From Setophaga petechia (lineage: Eukaryota > Chordata > Aves > Passeriformes > Parulidae): a stretch of DNA of 64,000 nt. The notes under the pieces were generated by a model. It worked only from the letters and a program-made list of their open reading frames with translations, did not search any database and had not been told where the DNA came from. Positions 43,901-55,151 of this stretch are shown here, piece after piece. Position 1 is the first letter of the stretch; each line of letters begins with the position of its first letter. The DNA is taken from contig JANCRA010000007.1 of assembly GCA_024362935.1 (NCBI GenBank), forward strand, positions 23,337,003 through 23,401,002. The letters run 5' to 3'. Both the position numbers and the translations under genes were made by a program.

Positions 43901-46900
43901 CTTACAACTCTAGGCCAAAGCTCTATAAAGGGAACAGTGGTTCTTGTAGTCTTTGAAAACATCAAGAGCCCAATGCAGACTGCATTTAAGAATTATCATT
44001 CTATGTACTAAATTCAGCTGAAATTGTTTTCAGTGTCCCTGTAAAGTTAGGTTCAAGTCTCTTAAGTGCATCAAATATTTGGAGTGGTTCACAGTAGAAG
44101 CCAACTGAGTAAACACCAACTCTGTTAACTTTGGCACTGTTCTGTTCCAGTACTCACACTGGTATAAGATAGTTGGAAAATTAAGGTTTTTTCACATGTA
44201 CAGTTTAATACTCTTATGCTAACAGTGCTTCTGTGAGAGGGGCCATTTTTGTCTTCAGCTTGTGTTTTATCACTGGTGTAAATACAGAGTAAAGGTCTTT
44301 GATAAAATACCTCATTATATAAAGTCAAGTACATTACAAATCCAAACAAGTTAGTTTTCACAGTGGTGTGCTCAATAGTCCACTGGATGTTCACTTTTTT
44401 CACCTCTCCTCCCAAGTCCAGCTAGCATTCAGTCCCTTAAATTAGTGTGGCTGTACAGTACTATGGATTACTAATGACTTCTATTGTCTTCTTCCCCATT
44501 GTGTACAGATGGGAGAATCCTCAGCACAAGTTTCTACTGCTATTGGATGGACAGCGCCAGATGTTCACAGCGCGTCGTCATTAATTAATTAAAATGGAAA
44601 GGTTTTGTCTGTGAGGCAGCTCAGATAGATTAGATGTACAGCAGGCATGAACTGAAGTCACATTTGCGCAGCGACTAAGGCATTAACTATGATTTTCATT
44701 TATACAGCTCTTCATTCACACAGCTCTTTACTGTAATTATTGGAAGTGCTAGTTAAGTTGTAGTCTCAAAGGACAGACAGATACTGTCTTCCAAGTTTTT
44801 GACTAAATCTCTTTGGGAAGGATCTCTTCTTACGTGAGAATTCTAAAATCTGGGAGTGAACCAAATTTGAGTTTTGGTGTTTGGATTGTTTCTGAAATTT
44901 ACCATACTAAGGATAGTTGTATTGAACCTATTTTCCTAAACTCGCATAAATGTCAAACTTGGCACACTTTGGGACTCTCTGACTAGCACAACATACTTGT
45001 CTGTACTGATCTGAGACTGTTACTTGAACAGGAGGTAGATTGCTGTCCACAAAAGGAAAAGAGTATTTGCGCTGCTCCTCTTGTCAGAAAACTAGGCAGG
45101 TAGTTGAGATCTCCACTCCAGATAGCACTTGGCTTTTTTTGTCTCTCCAGAGCTGTCATTTGTGTTATTTGGCAAAGGCTGCAATGCCTTGCTGGAAGAA
45201 CGGTGTTAAAAATCAAACAACCAATGGAAGCTTCTTCTCTAAAGCAAGTGCAAGCTAAAGCTAAACACTGCAGTGGGCCTGCTGCTGGTGTTGGTTGAGC
45301 AGCAGCATCCTTGGTGCATCCAGTATGCTTGTGGAAATAAAAATCAAGATACAAAAAGCAAAGCTAGTAGTGGCCACCAAGGTGTAGTAGTTAAATTGTG
45401 AGTTAATTCCAATTAACACTACTTAGCTTTTTAATGTGCCAACAGTATTGTGAAGGTGTGGCCTGGATTATGTTAATCTGTGTAGTCTCTTGCAAGAATG
45501 CTGTTTCATACAGCTGTCCTGACTGCCTGATCTGTTCCAGACTGTTTACATATATTGCTAGTCCTAGTTTTCTGACAAGATTAGAAACAATCAGTACTAA
45601 AATGTGACTTCAGAAAGGTCCATTTTTTTTTTCAGGGGCTGTGATAATGGCATTTGTTTGATCTAAAATTTATGGTAGCATCTGTTGAGCCACGTAGCTT
45701 CCAAGATGTCAGATTTTCATAGATTTAATGAATGTTTCTGACACAAATACCCAAAAAAAAAAGCGTACAAAATGTGTGGGAAGAGTATGTAGTTCTGCAT
45801 GGCACCATTTTTGTGCCTTCTGGTCTAGAGTGAAGTGTGTAGCTGACTTGTCTCACCTGTCTGTTACAGGTAATGAAAAAAATTTTAAGTACTGCAGTTA
45901 GTGCGCAAGCACAAAAGCTTTATAAATGATACATTATTACAGCCCCTCCCCTTCCCCAAGCCCTGGATTCTAGCTCAGTTAGAGAGCTTTTTCCACAAGT
46001 GTATGTTAGCTTTTTGGACATGTAAGACACCCAGGAAATCCCCCTTCTCGTAACATTCTCCGCTTGGATCTGATCTCAACAGGGTGTCGTAGTCAATCTT
46101 CAGCACAGTTCTTAAGTGGAGACCAAGAACCCTGGGCCTTTAGAGGTGGTCTAGCAGGAGAGTTCCAGGTATCAATATGACTTCACAACTGAATGACATT
46201 TTCTTTGTTTTATGAGAAACCTTTTGTTGCACATCAGAGGTCTGGAAGGATTGGTCTGCCGAAGGCTTTCTGGTCCAAAGCCCATTAGCCTTACAGCTTG
46301 GTTTAAAATAATTTTCCTCCCCTTTCTACAGTAATTTCTCAAGGAGATGCTGCCTGTCCCACGCGCATGCGAAGCGCAGCGGCTTTAGTTGTACATTTCA
46401 CATTGTTTCTTTGCAGGTCGCACAGCATTTTTACCTGCGCCCGCAATTGCACAATGCGCGCATGCTTGTCTGCCAATGGGAATTCCATGAGCAAAAGGGA
46501 TCGTCCTCCAAATTTTGGTTCCTCTGGAAATAATGCTGTACTGTGCTTTACTGCGAGGAATTCAATTGGCCAGTATTCCTAGCTCGCTGTTTGTACCATG
46601 TGCAGATTTGTTCATGGATTTTTCAGGCGCTGTACTTTTCCCCCCTCACAGGTGCTCTGCGCGCAGCAAATTGAATCAGCGCATTGCTTTTGGGATAAAG
46701 CGTCTCCTCTGGCCAGTTAACCCTCTTCAGACCAAACCTTTCCTCCTGACATTCTGTGTTCTTAGACAGTGTAGATATGATTGGTAAAAAGTTTTTAAAG
46801 CAGTTAAGATTAACAGACTCTTAATGTGCTGTTTCAATTGCATATTTTAGAACACCAATTGGATATTTTCTATTCAAATAAGGTCTTTGCATTTGTAAAG

Positions 46901-49900
46901 CATACCAACCCCACCTTCTTTTGGGGTAGCAAGTAGCAAATGTTTTTTTGGGAGTCTGCAGTGCACACCCAAGAGTGATGGGGTTTGTTGTTCATACAGT
47001 TATATTAAATATTTTGTTTTCACAGCGTTTGCTGCCTATTGATGGGGCAAATGACCTCTTTTTTCAACCACCTCCATTAACACCCACTTCCAAAGTGTAC
47101 ACCATACGACCCTACTTCCCTAAAGATGAGGTAACTGCTTTTGACACTTGTCACTTTTGCTGTTAGTGGTGCACTTTCTTTCAGGGCAACAGTGATTATT
47201 GCTGAGTCCCATCTTCCCTAATGAAACAGATGTCCTGATGTCTTGCACAAAGTACAAATGCCAGCTCACAGGAGAACTGAGGTTCAATGATATGCCTGTG
47301 GTTCAGCAATATGCTGTGCAACACTTTGTGTACACCTACAGCTTGATTCCCAGCCTCCCACCCCCTCACCCTTTTAAATCTCTGAGTGCCTTCCTTATTT
47401 ATGAAAGACAAGTTAAATTTGTCCAGCTGGTAGAAAAATTCTTGCAGCAGGGAAACATCCAGTGAATTAACCTTAGAAGGTGGGTGTGTATGCCTGTTTC
47501 AGTCAATGGTTATTGTGGTACCTGCTGGTATTTGCAGAGTTGTGTAGGCAGAACATTGATACTGCATCTCAAAATGGAACTGAAAAATGGGATCATGGTT
47601 CAGCCATTGATATCATTTTAGATACAGTTGGAAGCTTTTTGGTCTCATTTTGAAAGAATGTTGTCAAATCTGCTTTGGAGCGTTTGATACTTTAAAATCA
47701 GGAAAATTTCATTAGTCATTTTTGATTAGTGGGTTTTACCTTTTCTGTTTTCTGAATGGATCTCTAGTATTACTAGTTTCTCTCCTATTAGCTTGGCATG
47801 GCGAATATTTGCAAGTGAAGTATCAGCCAATAGTTAATTAACTCTTTATGGATGCAGTTTAAACAATGTAGGGGTTAATGCAGCTTGAGATCTTGTGTTG
47901 GTAGGTAGACTGAGATGAAACAGGAGTTTCTAGGTTGAGTTTGTAGTGTTTCAAACAAGTCTTAACTTTGAAGTCAGTCAGACATACTAGGCTGACACGT
48001 GAAGACTCCTTTTTCTGTCATTTCTGGGCCAGCTCTATCCTGTGCTGTTCCATGAGCAGTAAAGCAGCCTTTTCCAAACTTTCATGCAGGACTCCCCCTA
48101 AGCTGACTTGTTCTTTGGTAGAAAATGAGATTGATATTTTTAAACCACCTTAGCAATGAGAGGTGCAGCTAAGCATGCAGTCATAAACAGTATTTCTTCT
48201 GAGGAGTTGCCCTTTAACTAAAGGAAGAAAGTGTCAAATGCAAAGCATTTTTGTTTTTAAAAAAAGGTGAAGTTTCTTATTTAAGATGTGAGTAATTCAA
48301 ATTTGCTCTTTTAAAGAGATCCAGGTGAAAGCCTTTTAACATGCAGGATGTATCTGTCCTTTGTAGAGGTTGAGTTGCCATATTGGAGCATCAGAGGTTT
48401 TGTGAAGGGACTTTGTAGCAATGGTGGTGGTCTTCACTGAGTGTTTAGGTATCTGCTCCTCAGAATTAATCTTGTTGTTACAAGAGCAGGAGGTTGCCCT
48501 CCAGCCTTTCCTTCCTAGCCATTCAACTTAACTGCCATGTTTCTGAAGGCAACTTTGAGTTACTTGCAGGGAAGAGGTGGAGGGAATGCCACCCTTTTGC
48601 ACAGATGGATACTTTTGGTCTCTGGTGACTGGTGCCTGTCAGTGCGAGGTTACAGTGCAGCTGTTAATGACATACTCTCTTTTGAATGGGGCTGCTCAGT
48701 TGAAATAATCTCTTTTCTCCTCTTAGGCATCTGTATATAAGATCTGCAGAGAAATGTATGCTGATGGAGCTGATCAACCCTTCCATAGTTTACCAGATTT
48801 AATTGGAGACAAGTATGTATTAGCAACAAGTGTCCTTCATTCTGAAGGATGAAGTCCTGATAGTGTATTTAATTTGAATTTTTAGGATTGTGTGTGGGAA
48901 GAATACTAAGAACATTTGAAGCAGATAAAATAATTTACTCTCAGGAAATTGGGGTTTTGATTTCTTAAAGAGACTGTTGACAGTTATGTCTCAGCTCATG
49001 TGCTTAGTTGCCTCTTGTGAGCTATTAGAAAATAAATTTAGCTGAAACCTCTGTATTATGAAAGGTGTGCATCACAGTATCTGATTTCAGATTTTGTGAA
49101 AGTATATCATGAGAGTGTCCATAGTCTGTAGTTATCCTCTGGTATTTTTTTTGGCCTACTGTAGTTCTTAAAATAGAATTGACGGATTTTGAGGTGCAGT
49201 CTCCCAGCCAAGTGCCTCAAGTTTTTTTTGAAGTACATGTACAAACTTTTTAAAAGGATAAGCAATGATAGATGAAGTTTAAAAAAATGGGGAATTAAAA
49301 ATGAGCTGTAAAATGAGCTACTAAGAGCAAAAGCTGAGGAGTAGTGTGTATGGAATTAAACAGTTGAAGCCTGAGGTAAGGATGTTGCTCAGAGCTGAGT
49401 TTTAACAGCTGATCAGTCAGTTAGTGCTTTGTTGGAACTAATTCCATACTGGAGGACTCACTTCTTTGGTTGACTCTGGAGTCTCCTCTGTGGAACCTGA
49501 AGAGCATAGTTGGTCAAACAGACCTTCTTTTGACTGAATTTGTACTTTTTTCCTGCAGGTTGGTTGGAGGTCTGCTCACCCTCAGCCTGGATTACTGCTT
49601 CGTCTTAGAAGATGAGGATGGCATATGTGGCTATGCTTTGGGAACAGTTGATGTAACTCCCTTCATTAAGAAATGCAAAATGTCTTGGATCCCTTTCATG
49701 CAAGAAAAATACACTAAACCAAATAGTGACAAGGAGCTGTCTGAAGCAGAGGTTGGTATAACCTGTGAGGTCAGAACTGTATGCTGAAGTCTTTCCAAAG
49801 TGGGTCTTTGCTTTTTGAGCTCACAGGAAATTCAGTTTTTTCACCTTTCTGAAGACTTTGAGCATGTATTAAAGCATCTGATGTATCAGAGGGAGACAGT

Positions 49901-51515
49901 AGAATTATTCATTGCCAGTCTGCTACAGCTATGTGCTCTAATACACCCATGAGGTGTACTTGAGTAGTTACTCATGCAGTAAATGTAAAGCACCTTCATC
50001 TGGAGAAAATTACATTTGAAAGTCAAGAATGGCTCCTGCTCTGTTCTACTGTAGAATGTAGTGTTAGTTTCCCCATGCTGCAGGTAGAGCACTGAAAGTC
50101 TTACCAGTTTAAGTAGGAAAAACAAATTCAAGAGCACTTGGTCTTGGTGTGAAAATCTCTGAGCTGTTTGTGGAGTGTGACAGCTGTAAATGGTGCAAGG
50201 CAGCCTAAAACTGCCCATTAAAAAGGCAGAGAAACAAAGATGAGTATCTGTGTGCAAACTGCTGGTTATGTGTTGGCTTATGTTTTGTTTCACTTGAAGT
50301 ATGGATCATTGAGAAGGAGCTTTGCATGCCTCCTTTGATGGTCTGAGAAGCTTTTCTAGCCAGTCTTAGAGTACAGCAATTCAGCAGGTGAGGAACTAAG
50401 TAGAGATCAAGAGGTGTAGCTGAAAAACCTGCTGGTGTGGGGGTACACTCCATGAGAAGAGCAGTCTCCCCTGATAAAGATCAATGGAAATAAAAAGCTG
50501 GATAATTATTAAATACCTGTTTCTAATATTCTTTTCAGAAAATAATGCTAAGCTTCCATGAAGAACAAGAAGTATTGCCAGAATCGTTCCTTGCTAACTT
50601 CCCATCTTTGATAAAGATTGATATCCACAAAAAAGTGACAGATCCAAGTGTGGCCAAAAGTATGATGGCCTGCCTGCTCTCTTCTCTAAAGGCTAATGGT
50701 AAGTTTCTTGCACTTAGAATTTCTTTTTTTCCTAACTACATTTCATTTCTAGGGTGCAAGGCAAACATGGGAAGATGTGGGTAAATAATTACAAAAACTT
50801 TTGAACAGCTAACTTCTGCTGCTGCCTTGAAAAAGGGAGCTTTTCATTTTAGCTATTATCCTGCAAATTAGAAGATAGGCAGAACTGAGGGAGCAATTTG
50901 GCACTGAGAGCACACATCTTTACATCTTGAACAGTGCACAAAAGTCTATATCTTTCCTGCTGGCATTGGCAATGATGCATTTTTTGAAGTGTGGCTGTGT
51001 GCACTGGTGGGTAATTACCAAACCTTCAGTGGGAAGTGCTTGGCTGCCTGCCCTGACTCTGCACCTCACACTTCCTTTGTGCCACTTGGTGCCCTCCCGC
51101 AATGCTGTTTTTGGAGCCAAGATCAGGTATTTTTGTGTGCATGAAAGGTGTGCAGAGGGTTTGTTCAGACTGATGGATGCCTGCAGTGTGTAGTCCTGTT
51201 AGGGATGGTCAGCTGTGCTGCCATAAATCTGGACTGTTGGGCACTAAGCTCCGTGTGGAATTGGATCACTGATTTACCTCATAAAATTGGTGGGAACTCT
51301 AGTAACTATATTTGATGTCTGTGCTTTGTATGGTAACTCTTCTCCTACAGTATTTTGTTTCTTTTCTTTCTTCCTCAGGCTCCCGTGGGGCTTTTTGTGA
51401 AGTGAGACCAGATGATAAAAGAATCTTGGAATTTTACAGCAAGCTGGGTTGTTTTGAAATTGCTAAAATGGAAGGATTTCCAAAGGATGTTGTTATCCTT
51501 GGAAGAAGCCTTTGA
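31935..51515 (+). CDS. OGA: Protein O-GlcNAcase (OGA/MGEA5)
   Basis: OGA hydrolyses O-linked N-acetylglucosamine from Ser/Thr of nuclear and cytosolic proteins, opposing OGT. Sixteen exons: 31935-32121, 35666-35717, 36042-36139, 37380-37510, 38148-38319, 39172-39270, 39415-39699, 40218-40380, 41403-42009, 42402-42576, 46083-46168, 47026-47130, 48727-48812, 49559-49751, 50539-50698, 51379-51515; 911 residues (human 916). The first about 55 residues are a variable, acidic/proline-rich tail. Then comes the GH84 catalytic domain: [16 protein letters not shown], catalytic pair D170-D171 in LLFDDIDHN (human D174-D175), and N276/D281 in WDNIHAND. Exon 9 carries the disordered linker and part of the stalk (exons 9-10). 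The C-terminal acetyltransferase-like domain ends VVILGRSL. The start has A at -3 and G at +4. Intron 2 has a GC donor; the exon 8-9 join gives Glu where human has Arg400. Confidence 0.97.
32122..35665 (+). other. OGA: OGA intron 1
   Basis: After the CpG island fades near 32,470 the intron is AT-rich. It contains a perfect hairpin (34322-34345) and otherwise nothing I can assign. No exon between residue 62 and the GFYGRPW exon is needed for the human-like protein. Confidence 0.7.
34322..34345. repeat. Perfect 9-bp hairpin in OGA intron 1
   Basis: CTGGGAGGC, loop TTTCAG, GCCTCCCAG. The stem is perfect and six of nine pairs on each arm are GC-rich, but it is short for a microRNA precursor. Confidence 0.6.
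35666..35717 (+). CDS. OGA: OGA exon 2 with non-canonical GC donor
   Basis: The 52-bp exon encodes (G)[16 protein letters not shown]. The donor is AGAAG|GCAAGT; joining to 36042 (TTTTAG|GCTTCAG) restores AGG (Arg) and reads ELFRRLQKWG exactly as in human OGA. No GT donor keeps this frame. GC donors normally need an otherwise strong match to U1, and here AAG|GCAAGT provides it. Confidence 0.9.
36819..36870. repeat. 22-nt direct repeat in OGA intron 3
   Basis: TAAAAATATTTATTCATTTT-AT (36819-36840) recurs 30 bp later as TAAAAATATTTATTCATTCT-AT (36849-36870) with one mismatch. Confidence 0.75.
42577..42611 (+). CDS. OGA: Possible short-OGA tail by retention of intron 10
   Basis: Reading through the exon-10 donor continues the frame [16 protein letters not shown] and stops at TAG 42609-42611, giving a protein of about 667 residues without the acetyltransferase-like domain. 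Human short OGA (677 residues) is known to arise by reading into this intron with a short unique tail, so the arrangement is conserved in principle. Whether birds use it is not shown by sequence alone. Confidence 0.45.
42612..46082 (+). other. OGA: OGA intron 10, remainder
   Basis: A 3.5-kb intron, close in size to intron 1, which is the longest of the gene. It includes an isolated NRF1-like TGCGCATGCGAG (43060-43071), a 16-18 T run (about 43,239-43,256) and a CpG/AT mix at 44,510-44,740 (CAGCGCGTCGTCATTAATTA) that looks like a conserved element. No exon recognised. Confidence 0.5.
46355..46700. promoter_or_regulatory. Isolated CpG-bearing patch in OGA intron 11
   Basis: Inside an AT-rich, CpG-poor intron, this patch has CGCGCATGCGAA (46362-46373), GCGCCCGCAATTGC and TGCGCGCATGC (46455-46465), CTGCGCGCAGC and CAGCGCATTGC, plus an acceptor-like TTTCTTTGCAG. 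The NRF1-like palindromes suggest an internal promoter or enhancer. A cryptic exon is possible. No family match was found for the open frames across it. Confidence 0.35.
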
Positions 51516-53690
51516 AGTGCTTGGCAGTGAACTGTTCCAGTACTGTAGACCCTTAACAGCTGGGCAGGTAGTGGTGGGGATCTTCATATGGTCTAACTGC
51601 ACAAAGCCAGCAATAAGCCAGCTTGGTAAAAGGGGCTATGCGAAAATCACCCATCACACATTCAGACTGTCATTTGTTGGAAGGGGATAATGCTGCTGAA
51701 AACATTGTTAAACAAAGAGAAACCCTGTCCTGTCCTGGTCCTGTGTGAAGTGCCAAGGAATCTTGCATGGGCTATAGCTTCTCAGAGGAATCCCTCTCTG
51801 TCGGTGCTGTGGTTGACGACAGTTCTCTGCGTTCAAGTGTCAATAGAAAATTGGTCTCTGGCAAAATGCCTATAAAGATGCAGGTTTTGTTCTCTGTCAT
51901 AGAGCAGGATGTGCAATTGCAAGTTGCAGAAATGGGAAGGGTTGCTTGTGTCAATCAGCATTTTTAAAGATAAGTAGTTACAGTTCTATTTTTTACTACC
52001 TTTATGCTTGTTGATAAAGCAATGACCCGTTGTCACTTCTAATGACCATTGGTTCAAGCTTTTTGTTTTGTTAGGGACAAATGTGCAGTGGTCTGTGGCA
52101 GAAGTCACTCAATGACAAACTTGTAAATCTCAGTGTATATAAGCCTAGATGTATGCTGACTAACTTTTTGTTTACTGGTTTTTGTAACTTTTTCTTTTGA
52201 AAATTGAAATGGTATAGGTCCAAGATGGCACTTTTGAAAAACCTAAAACCACAATCGAGAACAAGTCTGTCCTCAGCACTGACCTTTCTTACTGTGCCTC
52301 ATATCCAGGGCTAGGTACTGACCATCTTGGGAAAGGGGAGCAGATCCCAACTGACCCTTCCTTCAGATAGCAGTTTGTCACTGCTCGAGGGTATCATTCT
52401 CCTGGGACTGAAACAGCAATTCACAGGATGCTTTGCTGAACCCGTTAATTTTGGTAATGTTCACATGGGATTATGGATGAAAGATGGTGAGAGGGAGAGA
52501 GAGCTGGCCCACAACTGGGATTTGTCCTTGGAAGAGTCACCATGTTTCAAAGCCTGTTCGTACTAGTTTAATTAAATCAGGGTCTTCAAGTCCTGCACAT
52601 TTGTATCAAATAACTTTTCTATAAGAAATGCCACAATAAGCACATTTTTACACATTATTTAAATGGTTATCTACTTTTAAATGTTCCAAGAGTTAAATGT
52701 TTTTACCCAGGATGGACATGCTTGGTGATGGGCTGGAACTGGCGTCGTATGGGACCTGGTATTCAGGTAGTTGGATCATTTAATGGAAATGGTATTTTGC
52801 AGTAGTCCCAGTGTCCCAGACAGGTGATTGGACAATGGTATGCACTTTGCAGTACTTTGTTTCTTCCACCTGCTGCCATAAGCTGTCTATATCTTACGTT
52901 TAAATTTTCCTGGGGTTTTTTCAGTGGTGCACAAAGGAAGCTTGGTTGCTCTTACAAGCCTCCAGCTGCATAGAAGTTGATTTGCAACCTGTAATGAATG
53001 GCATTAAGATTGCAGTAATGCTCTCTGCAACCTGTAAGAAGATGCTGTGTTTGGCCTTCTGGTGCAGTCATGTGCAAGATGTTTCTTTTTTTTTTTTTTT
53101 CTGCAGAATGTGAATGATTTTTAATGCGGTAGCGAAGTATTTAAGTTGAAACAAGTTCATTTCATTTTTAGAGAGAGGTATGGGGTTGTGCTGTGGGATT
53201 TCATTAAGTCCAAGCTGAATGCCACTAGTTTTTATACAGCTTTGAGTGCATGTTGAGTAGCTGATAACCTTGATTTACCAGGTGGGAGAGTTTTGTTTCT
53301 TCATGGATACCAGACTCGACTTACTTCATCTGGATGCATAACATTACAGCATAGGATGCTTGTGGCCTTATTTCTTGGCTTTTAAGGAGTTGCCACATTT
53401 TCTCTTCCTATGAATTTGTTATTATTATAGAAGTTAATTGTCTAAGCCTATGGAATGTCAGGCCAATACCATCATTCTAGGATTGTAAAGTGATATGTTG
53501 AGATATCTTTCATGGTTATGAATTTTCATTAAGGTTGGAATGCCACTTTCATTAATCTGTTTTAGATCAACAGTATCTGTAGCAGAAAAAGACCTGTAAA
53601 ACTGTATTTGAAGACCATGCGAGAAATAGAATAAAAATTGAGAAGTGAATGTAAATAAATGTGTATTTTGTGTATGAGCTGGTCCAGAAC
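51516..53690 (+). other. OGA: OGA 3' untranslated region
   Basis: About 2.1 kb of AT-rich sequence after the stop (51513-51515), with a long T run near 53,083-53,100 and ending at two poly(A) signals (53630 and 53654). No other gene is seen in it. Confidence 0.7.
53630..53659 (+). terminator. OGA: OGA poly(A) signals (two AATAAA)
   Basis: AATAAA at 53630-53635 and again at 53654-53659, followed by GTGTATTTTGTGTATG, a classical GU-rich downstream element. Confidence 0.75.
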
Positions 53691-54880
53691 CAGAAGTGGT
53701 TAAGCAGTGTGCCTTACATCACACTGTAAGTGTTTGATGCCCTTGGGGTCAGCTGTGAGAGACTTCTGTCTGGTTTTGGTGTTGGCAGCTGTACATCTAT
53801 AAAATTTAACTTGGGAAGATAAATACTGAGATGCCTAAAGCAAGTAGCTTCCTGCTTACAGTGACAGCTAATAATCAAAGGGATGGGCCAGGGATATGAA
53901 AAGCAGCTTTTTCCTAAGGTCATTTCACAAGAGTTTGTCCACCTGCTGCACGGGTGCACTCACTGGTGGTGTGGTTCAGAAGCTGTGCAATGTGGAGAAC
54001 AGGATAACACACAAACCAAGCAGGGAAGTTACAAGGTGAAAGCTTTTCTCCTGGCCCAGTAAATGTTCTCTTTTAAAACGAGTAATGTGTTGCACATAGG
54101 TGACTATGTTTTCTTAAAGCCTATTTCATGAGGTTATGACAGACTTGTCTCTGTACAACACATCTGGCCCTGCAGAAAGGGATTGGGCTCTGATGTTGGC
54201 CCACACTCTTTTCCTTTAAGGGACCATAATGCAGCAGTGGATGCTCCTGCCTCCATTGCTCCGGGGTGGTGGCTGCAGACGGGTCAGGTAGGGTCAGTGG
54301 CTGCACAGAGCAGCTGCTGCAGCTGAGAAGCACATGGGTGTGCTTGTGTAACCATTGCTGCACGAACACTTACTTCTTTCTGGGACCTGGTTCAGCTTTT
54401 GAAACCTCTTCAGTCAGGTTTTCCTTGAACCTACTCCAGCTCAAGCAAAGTGTGTGGCTGGCTAGCAGAGGTCTCTGCAGTAGGAGCAGAGCCAGGTTTG
54501 TCCCCAGAAGGCAGTGTGAGCTCGTTGTTAGTGGGGTTTGTTTTAATTTGGCTGCTCCTCTGCAGCACCAAGCAGACTGCTTCCCTTTCTGCTTTGAAAG
54601 ACCAGTCCAGCCCTCTCCTCCTTGCCGTAGATTTTGAAGTAGGATGTTGCCTTCTGTGCTCAAACGCTCCTGTGCCGCAGTCCCCAGTGTCAGGTCACGC
54701 TGCTCTTGCCCATGCTTAAAGGGATAGAGATGAAGTCGTCCCTCCCGCTGCTGTCCTGCTTCCATCCTTGTCACCTTCCTGTTCCCCCGATACCCTTCTT
54801 CATACCCTCATCCTCCTGGGGGGCTCTGTATGTGCCCTGTGTCTCCTCCCCGTGCTGGGCGGCTGCTGCCGTGGGCCGGG
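53691..54880. other. OGA-NPM3 intergenic region
   Basis: No gene, repeat or RNA recognised. GC content rises toward the NPM3 promoter. Confidence 0.6.
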
Positions 54881-55151
54881 ATGGTGCCCGGAAGGGCGAT
54901 AGGTGAGCAGCCGCTAGTGAGGGCCATTTTTCCGGTGTGGCGTTTCCACAGCGGGCGGTGGGGTCAGTAAATGCTGAAGGTCCAGGGTGGCCAGGAAATA
55001 CCCTGATATCGAGCTATCCGGCGGGGCGCTGCTGCAGGACCCTTTGGTTCGGTCCCCGGGGGCGGGCACGGGGCGGGGCGGCTCGGCTCGGCTCAGCACA
55101 GCACTGCTCGGCCCGCCCCGCTGCCAGAGCCCATCCCAGCACCGCCGCCTC
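54881..55151 (+). promoter_or_regulatory. NPM3: NPM3 CpG-island promoter
   Basis: CpG-rich DNA with an ETS-type CCGGAAG (54888-54894), a YY1-like GCCATTTT (54923-54930) and a GC box GGGGCGGGGC (about 55068-55077) precedes the NPM3 ATG. ETS plus YY1 near the start is common in promoters of ribosome-biogenesis genes. The start site is not seen directly. Confidence 0.6.

Noticed and set aside
46367..46582. 71-codon frame in OGA intron 11
   Set aside because: No conserved splice pairing with the OGA frame and no domain; kept only as a possible regulatory patch.
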